From Scilla litardierei (taxonomy: Eukaryota > Streptophyta > Magnoliopsida > Asparagales > Asparagaceae), in NCBI GenBank assembly GCA_030789695.1, contig CM061130.1:14437860-14501859 (forward strand): a DNA stretch of 64,000 nucleotides, read 5' to 3'. Positions 45,262 to 57,247 of this stretch are shown piece by piece. A program made the translations under genes and the position numbers. The notes under the pieces were generated by a model. It was not told the origin of the DNA. It saw only the letters and a program-made list of their open reading frames with translations, and searched no databases. Position 1 is the stretch's first letter, and every line of letters starts with the position of its first letter.

Positions 45262-46100
45262 CTAGTCATAACCCGTGCCCGCAGGCACGGTTCATTTAAG
45301 ATTTCCCCCGCGAAATCTTTGTTTCCCGAAAAATTATTTCCACAGTCAAAATTTAACAGAACAATAAATTAGCGTAAAAATATTTAGCGGCATGGGTACC
45401 TTCGGTGTTGAACAACAAATTCGGCGTTGAACAACAAATTTGGCGCCCGCAGGCGGAACAACAAATTAGCGTAAAAAACTTTTCGGCGCCCGCACCGACA
45501 CGGGCGCCTTCGGCGCAGGACAACAAATTCGGCAAAATTTAGCGGGCGCCTTCGGCGCGGGACAACAACTTCGGCAAAATTTAGCGAGCGCCTTTGGCGC
45601 GGAGCAACAAAACTCGGGATATTTTTATGCTAATTTGTTGTTCCTCGAAATTGTTTTACGCTAAATTTTTTATTTTTTTTATTTTAATGGATCATGATTC
45701 TCCACAATCTTTCCCAATGCACTTCTAATTTCAAAGTTTAGGTTCCCAATGCACTTTCCCCCCCAAATTTAATCTCCACAATCTTTCTCAAGACACTTCT
45801 AATTTCAAAGTTTTGGTTCCCAAGACACTTTTCCTCCCAAATTTAATCTTCACGATCTTTCCCAAGGCACTTCTAATTTCAAAGTTTAGGTTCCCGATGC
45901 ACTTACCCCCAAATTTAATCTCCACAATCTTTCCCAATATTTTCTAATTTCAAATTTTTGGTTCCCAAGACACTTTTCTCACCAAAATTTTCCCAAAATC
46001 CAATCTCAACCATTGATTTACCAAGATCAAATCTCAGCCACTCTTTATCTTGTCCTAGTCAGCCCTAGAATTCAAAAAACACTGTCAAATGTATAATAGA
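45262..46100 (-). mobile_element. Non-autonomous Helitron in the 5' LTR of F
   Basis: 839 bp inserted exactly between A (45261) and T (46101). On the minus strand it starts TCTATTATAC and ends with a hairpin CCGTGCC/GGCACGG, a short spacer and CTAG, the Helitron hallmarks (5' TC, 3' hairpin plus CTRR, insertion in AT, no TSD). The 3' LTR keeps the empty site AAGTGTATTCTAGGG near 56320. No RepHel gene. The interior has repeats of CACTTCTAATTTCAAAGTTT at 45720-45960. Confidence 0.88.
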
Positions 46101-46558
46101 TTCTAGGGTTTTGTTGCGTATTCTGGCGTATTGGGGGCTCTGGGAGCCGTATTTCGCCATGAAATTTGGAGGCCCCAGGGAAAAAGGCTAGATCTATCAT
46201 CTGAAGAAGATTTGGGGCTATTTGGAGAGATTTGGTGACATTTTCCCTAACTTTAGCCTTGTATTTTGCGTTTTTGGCTTGTATTTGAAGTATTATTAAC
46301 GTATTTTGAGGTTTTGATGATGTATTTGTCTATGAATACTGAATACTTCTCTTCATGCATGGTTAATCTTCATATGTGTTGGTGTTGATGTAGTTAAGGT
46401 GTTGTAACTATTGATTTCAATATCTTTTCGCTATATTTGCATTTTATAATCACGTATCTTGTCGATTTCTATATATATCTTGTTTGGGTATGTTGTACGG
46501 AGACGTTGGCATGCTTGAATCGAATATGATTTTTGCGGACTTATTCGTGATGTGATCC

Positions 46559-46742
46559 GAGAGGATGTATCGTGACCTGAGAGGGCACATGTGTTTATTT
46601 TCATAATGAAATCGACGTTATACGTGATTACCTTTTCCGCACTATTTCATGAGAGGATGTATCGTGACCTGAGAGGGCACATGTGTTTATTTTCATAATG
46701 AAATCGACGTTATACGTGATTACCTTTTCTGCACTATTTCAT
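46559..46742 (+). repeat. 92-bp tandem duplication in F 5' LTR
   Basis: Units 46559-46650 and 46651-46742 differ at one position by eye; the 3' LTR has a single copy. Confidence 0.92.
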
Positions 46743-47115
46743 GCTCTTTATCGCCATATTTTCCGACGTTCTCGTGCCCTAGCCAGACGAAACGTTGAGT
46801 TATAGAAAAGGTATTAATAATCATTGATTGCACACACCCTAACAAAATCACTACCAACACATACTCTCCATATTAGTACCCCAAAATCGAATTCACTGTA
46901 ACTATCGTAGGATTTTCTTTTATTATTTTAAACTCTTGATTATACCTGATAGGTGGTTGGTTATTATCGTTTTAGTACTCTTTACAAACTGAAATTCGTG
47001 GTTTTGCAGGTCAGTTGTCCCATGGATACGATACCTGGACTCACCAGGATTATTACTTGTTCGATCTCCTACACTTGAGAGTAGTGCTCACATATTTTGA
47101 GACGAGTCAAGTTTT

Positions 47116-47133
47116 TGGCGCCGTTGCCGGGGA
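47116..47133 (+). promoter_or_regulatory. Primer binding site of element F (tRNA-Asp)
   Basis: TGGCGCCGTTGCCGGGGA, six bases after the LTR, complementary to the 3' end of plant tRNA-Asp, as in many Athila/Tat elements. Confidence 0.93.
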
Positions 47134-47269
47134 TAACGGTACTTGTAAGCTACAATTTCAGTTCGTATGAAGGAACATTCGGTGAGATCCTTCCATCTTA
47201 TAGCTTAGGATTTTTATTAGTTTTTTTGTTTTGTTTTCTCTTTAAAAAAATTCAAAAAAAATAGAATAC

Positions 47270-48116
47270 ATGAATTTTTATCGCACAAACAATTGGTATG
47301 ATGCAGAGTATAATGTTGCACACAAGCATAGGATGGAAAAGCTCAAGATCGTTAATTTTAATCAGACAGATTGTGAAACTTTTTTTCAGGCCTGGAGGAG
47401 GTTCACAGACATAGTATCGAGCTATCTGCAGCATGGGTACATAAAGAAAGAGCTTATGGAGTCCTTCCTATTTGGACTACGACCACAGCTGCAGGAATTT
47501 TTTGGGTGTCATGACGCCGACAGAGGCGTGGAAATACATGTAGCCATTACAAGAGTCTGATCAGATCATTAATGAGACTTCAGAGCGTGATTCAATGGAG
47601 CCTTCCTGCCTTGATCAAGGAGAGCAAAGCATAGACGTACCACTGCAACCCTTGAAAGAGGAAGTTTATTTGCTCATGCAGACACAGGAGGCTACTTCCT
47701 ATAAATTTTAAGAAAACTTCCTTGCTCGGAGTCGGTAAATTCAGCAATCCATTGAAAATCTTAATCTGATTGCCACTTGTTTAGAAGAAAATGATTCTTT
47801 TGAAATTCAATTTCAAGAATCTAATATGAGTTCATCTTCTATTTTAGGAATATCGAGTGAGCCATGTCATTATGAAGGCAAAACTTAGGATATTAACATG
47901 GCTGGAAGCGTGTGCAAAGGAGAGGAAGAGCTAGCAATTTTGGATGAACAGGAGGAGGAGATAACAACGGACTTGAGTTTAGAGATTATCGCTATGGAGC
48001 CTGAACCACTCTTTCCCCAGTTTTTTTCCAAAATCATTTATCCCTCTCCCCAACGGCTGAGCATCAAACCGAGAGTAGTGCATATCTTTCAGGGAGTAGT
48101 CATCAACATGCTTTAA
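47270..48116 (+). pseudogene. Gypsy gag remnant of element F
   Basis: FFQAWRRFTDIVSSYLQHGY (about 47390-47440) matches the central retrotransposon-gag domain of Athila/Tat. The open frame 47270-47560 leaves the family frame at a T run near 47500; in the next frame MTPTEAWKY follows, then a stop. Acidic fragments continue to about 48116 with further stops. No protease, RT or integrase follows. Confidence 0.78.
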
Positions 48117-49449
48117 TTTATTTCACCTATTTTGATGACTACATTTGGAGTATTTTTATTGAATGGAATTTAAGACTAAAATGGATTGACGTAACTCATC
48201 TCTTGCAGGATACATGTGAGCAGCTTATATAGATGCTGAGATCCAGTTTAGCTAGTGGAGGAAGATTACTCGCCGAGGAGCGCAAGGAACAGATAGAACA
48301 CCTTTCTCCACCATTAAAGATATGTGATCCGCCATTTGAACATGGTGTGTTCTTTCCATTAGCGTAGATTTTATATGCTTTTTAGGATATTTGCTTTTAA
48401 ATAAACTCGTACCCTTTTCGGCATTGAGGACAATGTCCATCTTTAGTTGGGGGGAGTGTATGAGACATTAGGACTTTTTTTAAAATAAAACAAGAGAAAA
48501 GAATAAATCACCATTCTCATCATTTAAAACTCCTTCACATACCACAAATGCGGATGATTATGCATTGATTGAGTTCTAAACATCGTTTATGGCTTGAATT
48601 ATACACGATTTTTATTTCTTCATGGAATTACTATTGATATGCTATTCATGAAAACTTTCAATTGCCATGATTAATATCTCGAAATAGTTTGAATTTATTT
48701 CATGCATGCTATTGTGATGAAAAAAAAGCTTAAGCATACACGATTTATTAGAATAGAATTTGGCCTTTGTTATTGATGTTTATGTTCGATTTATGGGTGT
48801 TGAGTTGCTTACGAACAAAGAAAAAAAGTGAAAAAAGGTGAAAAAGAAAAAATTGCATTATTCCCTTGAGTTCATTGATTAGCCGGGTCTTCGTGCCACA
48901 TGAAGCATTGGAGATTCGCGTCGAAAGATGGATGAATGGGCAATGCATCCAAAAAAGAGAAAATAAAACTTAGATGATTCGAGTATTAAGTTCGAGGGGC
49001 TCTTCTAAGCCTAATGTCCGAAGGTCGTCTGGCCTAGGAATCATTAACTGAAAGCTCGCTATATGGATCATTCTAAGTCGGTAAAAGAAAAGAAAAAAAG
49101 AAAAAAAAGAAGAAGAAATGGTGAATAAACTAAGCAACTTCAATACCCATGACTTGAACGGTCTTTTTGAGATGCCAATTCCTTGGAAATAAGAAAACTA
49201 GAATATAACGACGTGTTATACTTTCGCTTGCGCAAAACGATGTGTGCATGTTATTTATTCAAATTAAATTAGAGAAAATATCATGTGATTGATCTTGTTC
49301 ATGGATCGTGTATATTGTTGGTCAAAATCATGTTGGAAAGCGTATTATTGAGCCATGCCATAAGCAATTGCTAGAATTTATTGTTTTAGTAATCATTCGA
49401 CTTCATCGCTCTTTTTGCTAGGGACTAGTAAATCACTAGTTGGGGGGTG
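48117..49449 (+). other. Element F 3' noncoding region
   Basis: Carries CATTGAGGACAATG (48422-48435) followed by AGTTGGGGGGAG, a landmark upstream of the 3' LTR in this group. The functional polypurine tract is probably AGTTGGGGGGTG, ending at 49449. No gene. Confidence 0.75.
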
Positions 49450-50012
49450 TGATTTGGGGTGAATATTGCATAATTAACCACTTATCTAGCCCTATTTTAT
49501 GTGTATATGATGCTTAATTGGTCTCAAATATGTTCGTATTCTGAATATCGTCATTTATTAGAGCAATCACTTGATTTGAATACAAAACAACAATATACTG
49601 AGTATTTCTGAACTTTTTATATTTTTCACGGCTAGGTCTCGATCTCACGATTCCAACGACTATTTATTTATATTTTTCTGAGATCTGTGCTAATTACTAT
49701 GAATTTTTGAATGCAGAATACCAATTTAATGGAGAAATACGGCAAAAATACAAGTATACGGGCCACGTGGCGATAATCCACCGGTTCCCGCTCAATTGAA
49801 CGGTGCACGATTATCAGCGACGTGGAAATTCATCAGCCGTTGGATCTCAATCTAACGGTCGGCAAGCGAGTCGGATTCGGGCGCGATGCGGGTGAAGCCC
49901 GCTCATCTTATGGATACTGGCCGTTTTCTGAGCACCAGATTTCTATCGGACGGCCACAAAAGAAGCTCACATGAGCAGTGAACTGGGTAATGCGAAGGCC
50001 ACATGGCAGTTT

Positions 50013-51152
50013 TGTTGGTAGCAACGATTTATGAACTTCGTGTTTGATGATAACAAACGTGTGTGGACGTTTTAACGTGTGTGTTAAGTGTTTCAGGAAC
50101 AACGAACGTGCGATTAATTCACAGAAGGACCTGGTCAATGTGCAAAGGAGAAAGGAAGAGAACCTAGTTTGAGTTGACTCATATCTTTTTGAGTCAACCC
50201 CAAATCCTATTTCGTATAAGTCCAAACTCTATTCCCATTGCAACCCCCGAGCCGCAAGCTTCTACACATAAGAAGAATAAAAAAAGGGACCACTCACGCA
50301 CACTTTGTATTGGTGAAAAAAGGGGCTCATGCTATTTTTTTAATCCCTTTGAAAACCTCATTAAAAGCATATCCCTTTCTTTTGGAAGTTACAAAAAAAA
50401 GGAGAGAGACCCAAACGAAACCGAATGCACCAAAAAAAAGGGGCCTGTGATTAACTAAAAGCTTAACTCTTTTTCCTTTTGATTTGAAGGCACACAAAAA
50501 TCAACAGCGTGCGCGTTTTTTTGGCCACAAAAAGAATTGTTTTAAGGCCGAATCTGTGCTGAGGGCGTTTTCATAACAATTTTTGTTAAATATCCGCAAC
50601 CTCTTTGCAAGATCAAAAGAGCCGCAAGTTCAATTGCCGCAACTTGAGTTGCTGTTGCCGAGAGACGACTACTACTTGCCAGACAATATCTGGCACGTGC
50701 TGATTGACGAAGATGACACTGCTACACGATCTGAGCATCCTAAACTCTATTGTTTATTATATTGTGTAGTATTTGTGTTAGATCTTTGTAGGGGAAACAT
50801 TACCATCTGTGTTACTTTTTGGGGACCTGACGACTTTGGGAGTTGTCACGGAGGGAGAGCATCTGACTAGATTGAGAGTGTAGAGCACATGGTGTGCGTA
50901 CGAGCTAGGTGAGAGTAGATTTGGGATCTTGACTCATTGTAGCTGTACTTGATTACATATCTATCTAGTAGTTGCTTTCGGGGCTGGAGTAGGTCGTGGG
51001 GACGACCGAACCAGGGTATATCTGTGCGTATTCTGTGATTGCTATATTATTGCCCTGTCTGTGCCTATAACTGTGTGGGATTGTTCGTGGGTTGCACGAA
51101 TATTTTTATTTAGCCTATTCACCCCCCTCTAGGCTACGATCCAGATCCAACA
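50013..51152 (+). repeat. 5' LTR of element G
   Basis: 1140 bp. Shares the first ~25 bases and positions 50449-51152 with the 3' LTR; 50040-50448 has no counterpart there. A 95-codon frame (50583-50870) also occurs in the 3' LTR but is probably incidental. Confidence 0.9.
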
Positions 51153-51154
51153 AG

Positions 51155-51167
51155 TGGTATCAGAGCC
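51155..51167 (+). promoter_or_regulatory. Primer binding site of element G (tRNA-iMet)
   Basis: TGGTATCAGAGCC, two bases after the LTR. Confidence 0.95.
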
Positions 51168-51196
51168 AGTTTAGAGGATCTAGTCTAGATTTTTAG

Positions 51197-53069
51197 ATGA
51201 CCATGAATATATCTGATTGTGCTTTTGCTGAAGGTCAGTCTATAGCCCGCCCCCCTAAGTTTAACGGTGTAGACTTTGCTTATTGGAAGGCAAGGATGAA
51301 AATCTATCTAGTGTCTGTAGATTATGATGTGTGGGATATTGTTGAAAATGATTATAGTCTACCCACTATTAAAATTGAAGACACTGTTATGATTAAGCCT
51401 AAAGACAAGTGGGACTTAGCTGATAAGAAACTTTATACTCTGAATGGTAAAGCTATGAATGCGCTTATATGCTCTCTTGATAAATCTGAGTTTAATCGTA
51501 TCTCACATTGTCTAACTGCGCAGGAAATCTGGCATACTCTGGAGGTGACACACGAGGGAACATCGCAAGTGAAGGAATCCAGACTTGCGTCGTTTTGCAC
51601 AGAATATGAGAGCTTCTGCATGCTACCAACAGAATCTGTGAAAGAGATGTTTGCGAGGTTCACGGACATCGTTTACAAATCCAGTTCCCTCTGTAAGCCA
51701 TACTCTAGCCATGAACAGGTACGAAAGATCTTAAGGGCGCTACCAAGCTCGTTCTGGCCTAAAGTCACCGCTATTCAAGAAGCTAAAGACTTATCAACAA
51801 TGAAAGTGGAGGACTTGATAGGCAACCTAATGTCACACGAGCTTGAGTTGCAGAGTATATAAGCCAGATAGAAACCTGAAGAGAAGACCAAAACTTTCAC
51901 ACCATTAGATCTTCAAGCTAACGACGACGATCTTGATGAAGAGCAAGCCCTAATGGTCAGAAACTTCAGAAGATACATTCAGACTGATCAAGGAAGATCT
52001 GAGATGGGAAAAAGGTTCATTCGTTCTAATAATTCTAATTTTGGTAGAAATTCCTATGATCAGAAAGCTATTAATAGAAGTGAATGTTTTAAATGCAGGA
52101 AGAAAGGGCACCACATAAAAGATTACCCACAACAACACACAGCTCAAGTTGCAAAAGGAAAAACGAAAGTGCTGACGTGGGACATGGATAGCGAAGCTGA
52201 GGAGGATGATGAGGAACATGAAGCTCACTCCTGCATGGCGTTAATGGCCAAACACAATGAGGTAGGATCTCCCACTAAAGCTGAATTGTTAGAAATCTTG
52301 AAAGGAATGCAAAATACTATTAATGAGCTAGAAGCTGATGTGGATAGTTATAGGAATGATAACTTTGATATGCAACAATCTGAGTATGACATGTCTAACG
52401 ACATTAAAAATTGAAAACTGAAATTGTTGCATGTAACGCTACAATTGACATGTTAAATAAGGAGAAAGCTAGCTTTCCTGAAAAAATTGATTGTCTTTCA
52501 TGTCCCTCTTTATTAAAGGATATTAGCATGTATAGGCTAGATAAGACAAAGCTTGAAGTTGAAAATGAATTGCTTTCTGAAAAGATTAACATGTTAAATC
52601 TTGAACTTAAAGAAAAAGTGAGGGATTTTGAAAAGAAAGAAGAGGAAAACAAGCGAGCTTTCATTAGTAAATGCACTTTGCATGTGAACGAAAATGATCA
52701 TTTGAAATCCAAAGTTGCTAGTTTAGAATTGTCATTAAAGAGATTTTCCTTGGTAAACAAAATTTGGACATTATACTTGGAAATCAACTTTATGGCAATA
52801 ATAGACGAGGACTGGGATATGGTTCTAAAAATGTTGAAAAATCAAATTATAGAAAAGTTCACATTGAAACAACAAAAGTTGGAAATTGTCATGCAAAGTG
52901 CTTTACATGTGGATGCGTTGGTCATACTTCATATCGTTGCAAATATAGGAACAAAAACATTAAGTTCAAACAAATATGGGTTCCTAAATCTTTGATGACT
53001 AACGTGAGTGGACCTTGTTGGATTCCAAGGTCACACATAACACCTCTTTGTAGGTGGATGGAAATTTGA
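51197..53069 (+). pseudogene. Copia gag of element G
   Basis: The first frame (51197-51862) is Tork/SIRE-type gag: FNGVDFAYWKARMKIYL, EFNRISHCLTAQEIWHTLE, HEGTSQVKESR. A TAA at 51860 is followed by 51953-52414, which holds a damaged zinc knuckle CFKCRKKGHHIKDY (last Cys is Tyr) and an acidic stretch ending in a TGA. The frame from 52411 to 52995 encodes a Lys/Glu coiled coil. Near 52765 a second frame takes over with another knuckle, CFTCGCVGHTSYRC (52905-52945), and KQIWVPKS. Two knuckles around a coiled coil are the same plan as E1. Three breaks; no protease follows. Confidence 0.87.
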
Positions 53070-54410
53070 CGAGGAGCGATAAATTGAATGTCTCATTACT
53101 TTTTAGCTCCTTAGTCAAACGGTGACGCGCATGTATATTTTTCTCTTTGGACTTAATGCATACCTTCATAGCTTTTTGTGTGCGTGACTTTTCTTTGTTT
53201 GTGTGCTAGTAGTTGCATTGCTATATGTGCATGATTTTTTTGTTTGTGTGATTGCATCTCATGTTTGCTTTAGTACTTCATGCATTAAAAAATGAAAAAA
53301 AATGATGAAAAACTGAAAATTAAAAAAAATGGTGCTTAAATGTGTATCTTTTCTCTTTGATTCATTATTGAAGTATGCACGAATGATTTTCATATCTATG
53401 TAGAAATTGGTATATTATTATCTTTGCTACATGCGCATGTTCATCTTTCTAAATATTCATGGCATGTTCAATGACTAAAAACAACTTGATTTCTACACCG
53501 CCTACTTCACTTCCACATGTATTATTATTGTTGCACATTTGGAGATATCGTTTATGAAGTATGGAAAGTGAATGTAGGAGGAAAACTTAACTGAAAATCT
53601 AAGGGATATGATATACCTTGCCATGGATAAAAATTGAGCAAAAGAAATGGTTGTTATAAGTATTTTTATAAAAAAAAGTGAAAACAAAAGTTAATTGCTC
53701 CGTATGAAAAATGGATACAATTCTTGGCAACGGTATTACCCACGAGTATCCAACATAAGCTTTATGGGTAAACTTTAGCGTTGGTGTATTTACTCGTCAA
53801 GCACTGCCACACCCACATCTAAGAGTCCTTATAGGCTATGTTTTGGGGGTGTGGTACCTTGAACTCATTTTTAATGAGGTGGGAAAAATCAATCCTAGGT
53901 GATAGAATGTTATTTGGAAAATGTGGATTGGTTTTGGTTCACTTTCTTAAATGATTCTCCATTTGTGCTTCAATTTTAATCATCACACTTTACACGTTGG
54001 TGTCGAAGTCTTAGTTGTTTAATTTCATTGGATTTTGAAATGATAATTCTATGATTGTATGCATGCAATTGTTGGTAATGGTTAATAATACTTAGCTTTT
54101 GCATGGTATATATTTTTGACTTCGTGCTTCGACTTTTGATGATAACAAAGGGGGAGAAAAACTTGGTCAATAAGATTTGATATTAATGCACGTGAAAATA
54201 TGTTTGTTTGATTAAGGGGGAGCATTAATGAATATTGGGGAAGCACTAGAATAGGGGGATCATGCTTATTGTTAATCTTTGCACATCGGTGTTTGCACAT
54301 TATTATATATCATTACATGTCACCCTCTATCATCACACTTTCACACACACTATTTGGAACATTATTGCTCAAATCTTATATTCAGTTTGTCATCATCAAA
54401 AGGGGGAGAT
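53070..54410 (+). other. Element G spacer with repeated polypurine tracts
   Basis: AT-rich, no gene. AGGGGGAG-like tracts near 54149, 54216, 54254 and finally AAAAGGGGGAGAT (54398-54410) directly before the 3' LTR. Confidence 0.8.
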
Positions 54411-55918
54411 TGTTGGTAGCAACGATCTATGAACTCATTTTTATATTCAGTTTTTTTTGTTGGGCTTCTTAATGCTTGCATTATTATCATGCAGGTGGGC
54501 TTTTAAGAGCACAAAATAAAAGGGAGCTTCAAGTTTTGTTTTGCAATCTCATTAGGGTTGGCCGATTTTTTTTGAGAGAGCACAGAGGCGCCGCACAAAT
54601 TCTGGAGATCCCCAAGGCCGTTTTTTTGTCAATGAAACCCTAAGGCCGTATCTTATAAAAAGGGGAACAACCAAAAAAAATCTAAAAGCTTGTGCCATGC
54701 TTTTCTTCCAGAGAAAACCTTAGAGGCCGAGAATTTCAAAGAGAGGGAGAGAACATAATTTTGATTTTTATTTTCTTCTCTTCATCAAATATTGAAGAGT
54801 GCTGCCTCAATTTTCCAAGCACAGGCCTTTTTAAAATCTCAAGATCTTTTTGAAGTCACAGCCGCAAGATTTTTTTTGATAAAAGGGAGCCGCCCCCACA
54901 TTAATATCACCCATGAGCACAAATAAAAAAGGGGCCTTGAGAATCCAAGAGCTGCACGAGAGAGGGAGGGAGATAGTGCTTCATCAAAGGGGGTTTTTTT
55001 TGCAAAGGATTTTTTTTGAGAAGCTCCTTAAATTAATTGAAACCAAGGTGTACTGCCGAATTATATTGAGTCTTCTTTAATACTTGTATTTTGATGTTGC
55101 AGGTTAAATCAAAAAAGTCACACATAATGGAAACAGTGTGTGCCAAAATTCTTACCTCATAATCAAAGAAGCAACAGAGCCGGCCATCTTAAAGGTAAGT
55201 ATAATGTTTATGTGATTAACTAAAAGCTTAACTCTTTTTCCTTTTGATTTGAAGGCACACAAAAATCAACAGCGTGCGCGTTTTTTTTGGCCACAAAAAG
55301 AATTGTTTTAAGGCCGAATCTGTGCTGAGGGCGTTTTCATAACAATTTTTGTTAAATATCCGCAACCTCTTTGCAAGATCAAAAGAGCCGCAAGTTCAAT
55401 TTCCGCAACTTGAGTTGCCGTTGCCGAGAGACGACTACTACTTGCCAGACAATATCTGGCACGTGCTGATTGACGAAGACGACACTGCTACACGATCTGA
55501 GCATCCTAAACTCTCTTGTTTATTATATTGTGTAGTATTTGTGTTAGATCTTCGTAGGGGAAACATTATCATATGTGTTACTTTGTGGGGACCTGACGAC
55601 TTTGGTAGTTGTCACGGAGGGAGAGCATCTGACTAGATTGAGAGTGTAGAGCACGTGGTGTGCGTACGAGCTAGGTGAGAGTAGATTTGGGATCTTGACT
55701 CATTGTAGCTGTACTTGATTACATATCTATCTAGTAGTTGCTTTCGGGGCTGGAGTAGGTCGTTGGGACGACCGAACCAGGGTATATCTGTGCGTATTTT
55801 GTGATTGCTATATTATTGCCCTGTCTGTGCCTATAACTGTGTGGGATTGTTCGTGGGTTGCACGAATATTTTTATTAGCCTATTCACCCCCCCTCTAGGC
55901 TACGATCCAGATCCAACA
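54411..55918 (+). repeat. 3' LTR of element G
   Basis: 1508 bp. From 55213 to the end it matches 50449-51152 closely. The first ~800 bp, except the terminal ~25, are unrelated to the 5' LTR. Confidence 0.9.
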
Positions 55919-57247
55919 AGTTTGTGGACCGTTGATATCGCATCGTACGACGCACGACATTCTCGCTGAAGCGAAACAGATCGAGCGACACGGCTCGCTA
56001 AGGGCCTTCGGATGCTGATCCGACGGTTTGATCCATTCATGCAGTGATTTGAGTCTAGTGCAATGGGGGCGAGCTCTTGGAGCTACGTGGCACAATCTGG
56101 ACGGTGCACGTCTTGATCGGACGGACGAAAACGAACCCTACTTGGATTCGGATGCGGAGCGAGTAATGATCCGATATTCGGGACACATGTCGCGGTGTGG
56201 GAAGATCCCACCTACGATCAACGGACCACATTTCAGGAGGCTATTGTAAGCGGGTTTGGATGCGAAATGAACCTGATTTTAGACCCGTTAACACATTAAA
56301 CCCGCAATGCCTATTATATAAGTGTATTCTAGGGTTTTGTTGCGTATTCTGGCGTATTGGGGGCTCTAGGAGACGTATTTCGCCATGAAATTTGGAGGCC
56401 ATGGGGACATAGGTTAGATCTATTATCTAAAGGAGATTTGGGGCTATTTGAGAGATTTTGTGGTATTTTCCCTAACTTTAGCCTTGTATTTTGCGTATTT
56501 GGCTTGTATTTGAAGTATTATTAACGTATTTTGAGGTTTTGATGATGTATTTGTCTATGAATACTGAATATATTCTCTTCATGCGTGGTTAATCTTCATA
56601 TTATTGGTGTTGATGTAGTTAGGAAGTTGTAACCATTGATTTCAATATCTTTTCACCATATTTGCATGTTATAATCGCGTATCTTGTCGATTTCTATATA
56701 TATCTTGTTTGGGTATGTTATACGGAGACGTGGGCATGCTTGAATCGAATATGATCTTTTTGAACTTATTCGTGATGTGATCTGAGAAGATATATCATGA
56801 CCCGAGAGGAGACTTGTGTTTATTTTCCTAATGAAACCGACGTTATACGTGATTACCTTTTCGGCACTATTTCATGCTCTTTATCGCCATACTTTCCGAC
56901 GTTCTTGTTCCCTAGCCGGACGAAACGTTGAGTTATAGAAAAGGTATTAATAATTATTGATTACACACACCCTAACGAAATCAATACCAACACATACTCT
57001 CCATATTAGTACCCCATAATCGAATTCACCGTGACTATCGTAGGATTTTCTTTTATTAATTTAAACTCTTGATTATACCTGATAGGTGGTTGGTTATTAT
57101 CGTTTTAGTACTCTCTACAAACTGAAATTCGTGGTTTTGCAGGTCAGTTGTCCCCTGGATACGATATCTGGACTCACCAGGATTATTACTTGTTTGATTT
57201 CCTACACTTGGGAGTAGCGCTCACATATTTTGAGACAAGTCAACAAC

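Larger units (their letters stand above)
44295..47109 (+). repeat. 5' LTR of element F
   Basis: 2815 bp, longer than the 3' LTR because of a Helitron (45262-46100) and a 92-bp tandem duplication (46559-46742). Otherwise collinear with the 3' copy. Confidence 0.92.
50013..55918 (+). mobile_element. Gag-only Copia element G
   Basis: Starts TGTTGGTAGC, ends ATCCAACA, TSD AGTTT. 5' LTR 50013-51152, initiator-Met PBS, broken gag, noncoding spacer with repeated purine tracts, 3' LTR 54411-55918. No pol. The two LTRs match only in their 3' ~705 bp. Confidence 0.93.
44295..57242 (+). mobile_element. Gypsy element F (Athila/Tat-like), non-autonomous
   Basis: 5' LTR 44295-47109, interior 47110-49449, 3' LTR 49450-57242 interrupted by element G. 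TSD ACAAC at 44290-44294 and 57243-57247. LTRs start TGATTYGGGG and end GAGTCA. The tRNA-Asp PBS, a broken gag and a CATTGAGGACAATG motif before the 3' LTR place it in the Athila/Tat group. The interior is only 2.3 kb and has no pol. Confidence 0.92.
49450..57242 (+). repeat. 3' LTR of element F, interrupted by element G
   Basis: Parts 49450-50012 and 55924-57242 together match the 5' LTR without its Helitron and 92-bp duplication. AGTTT at 50008-50012 and 55919-55923 is the TSD of G. It ends AAGTCA before ACAAC. Confidence 0.92.

Noticed and set aside
50583..50870. 95-codon frame in both LTRs of G (also 55349-55636)
   Set aside because: It is conserved only because LTRs are copies. No family was recognised, and it lies inside the LTR transcript region without supporting signals.
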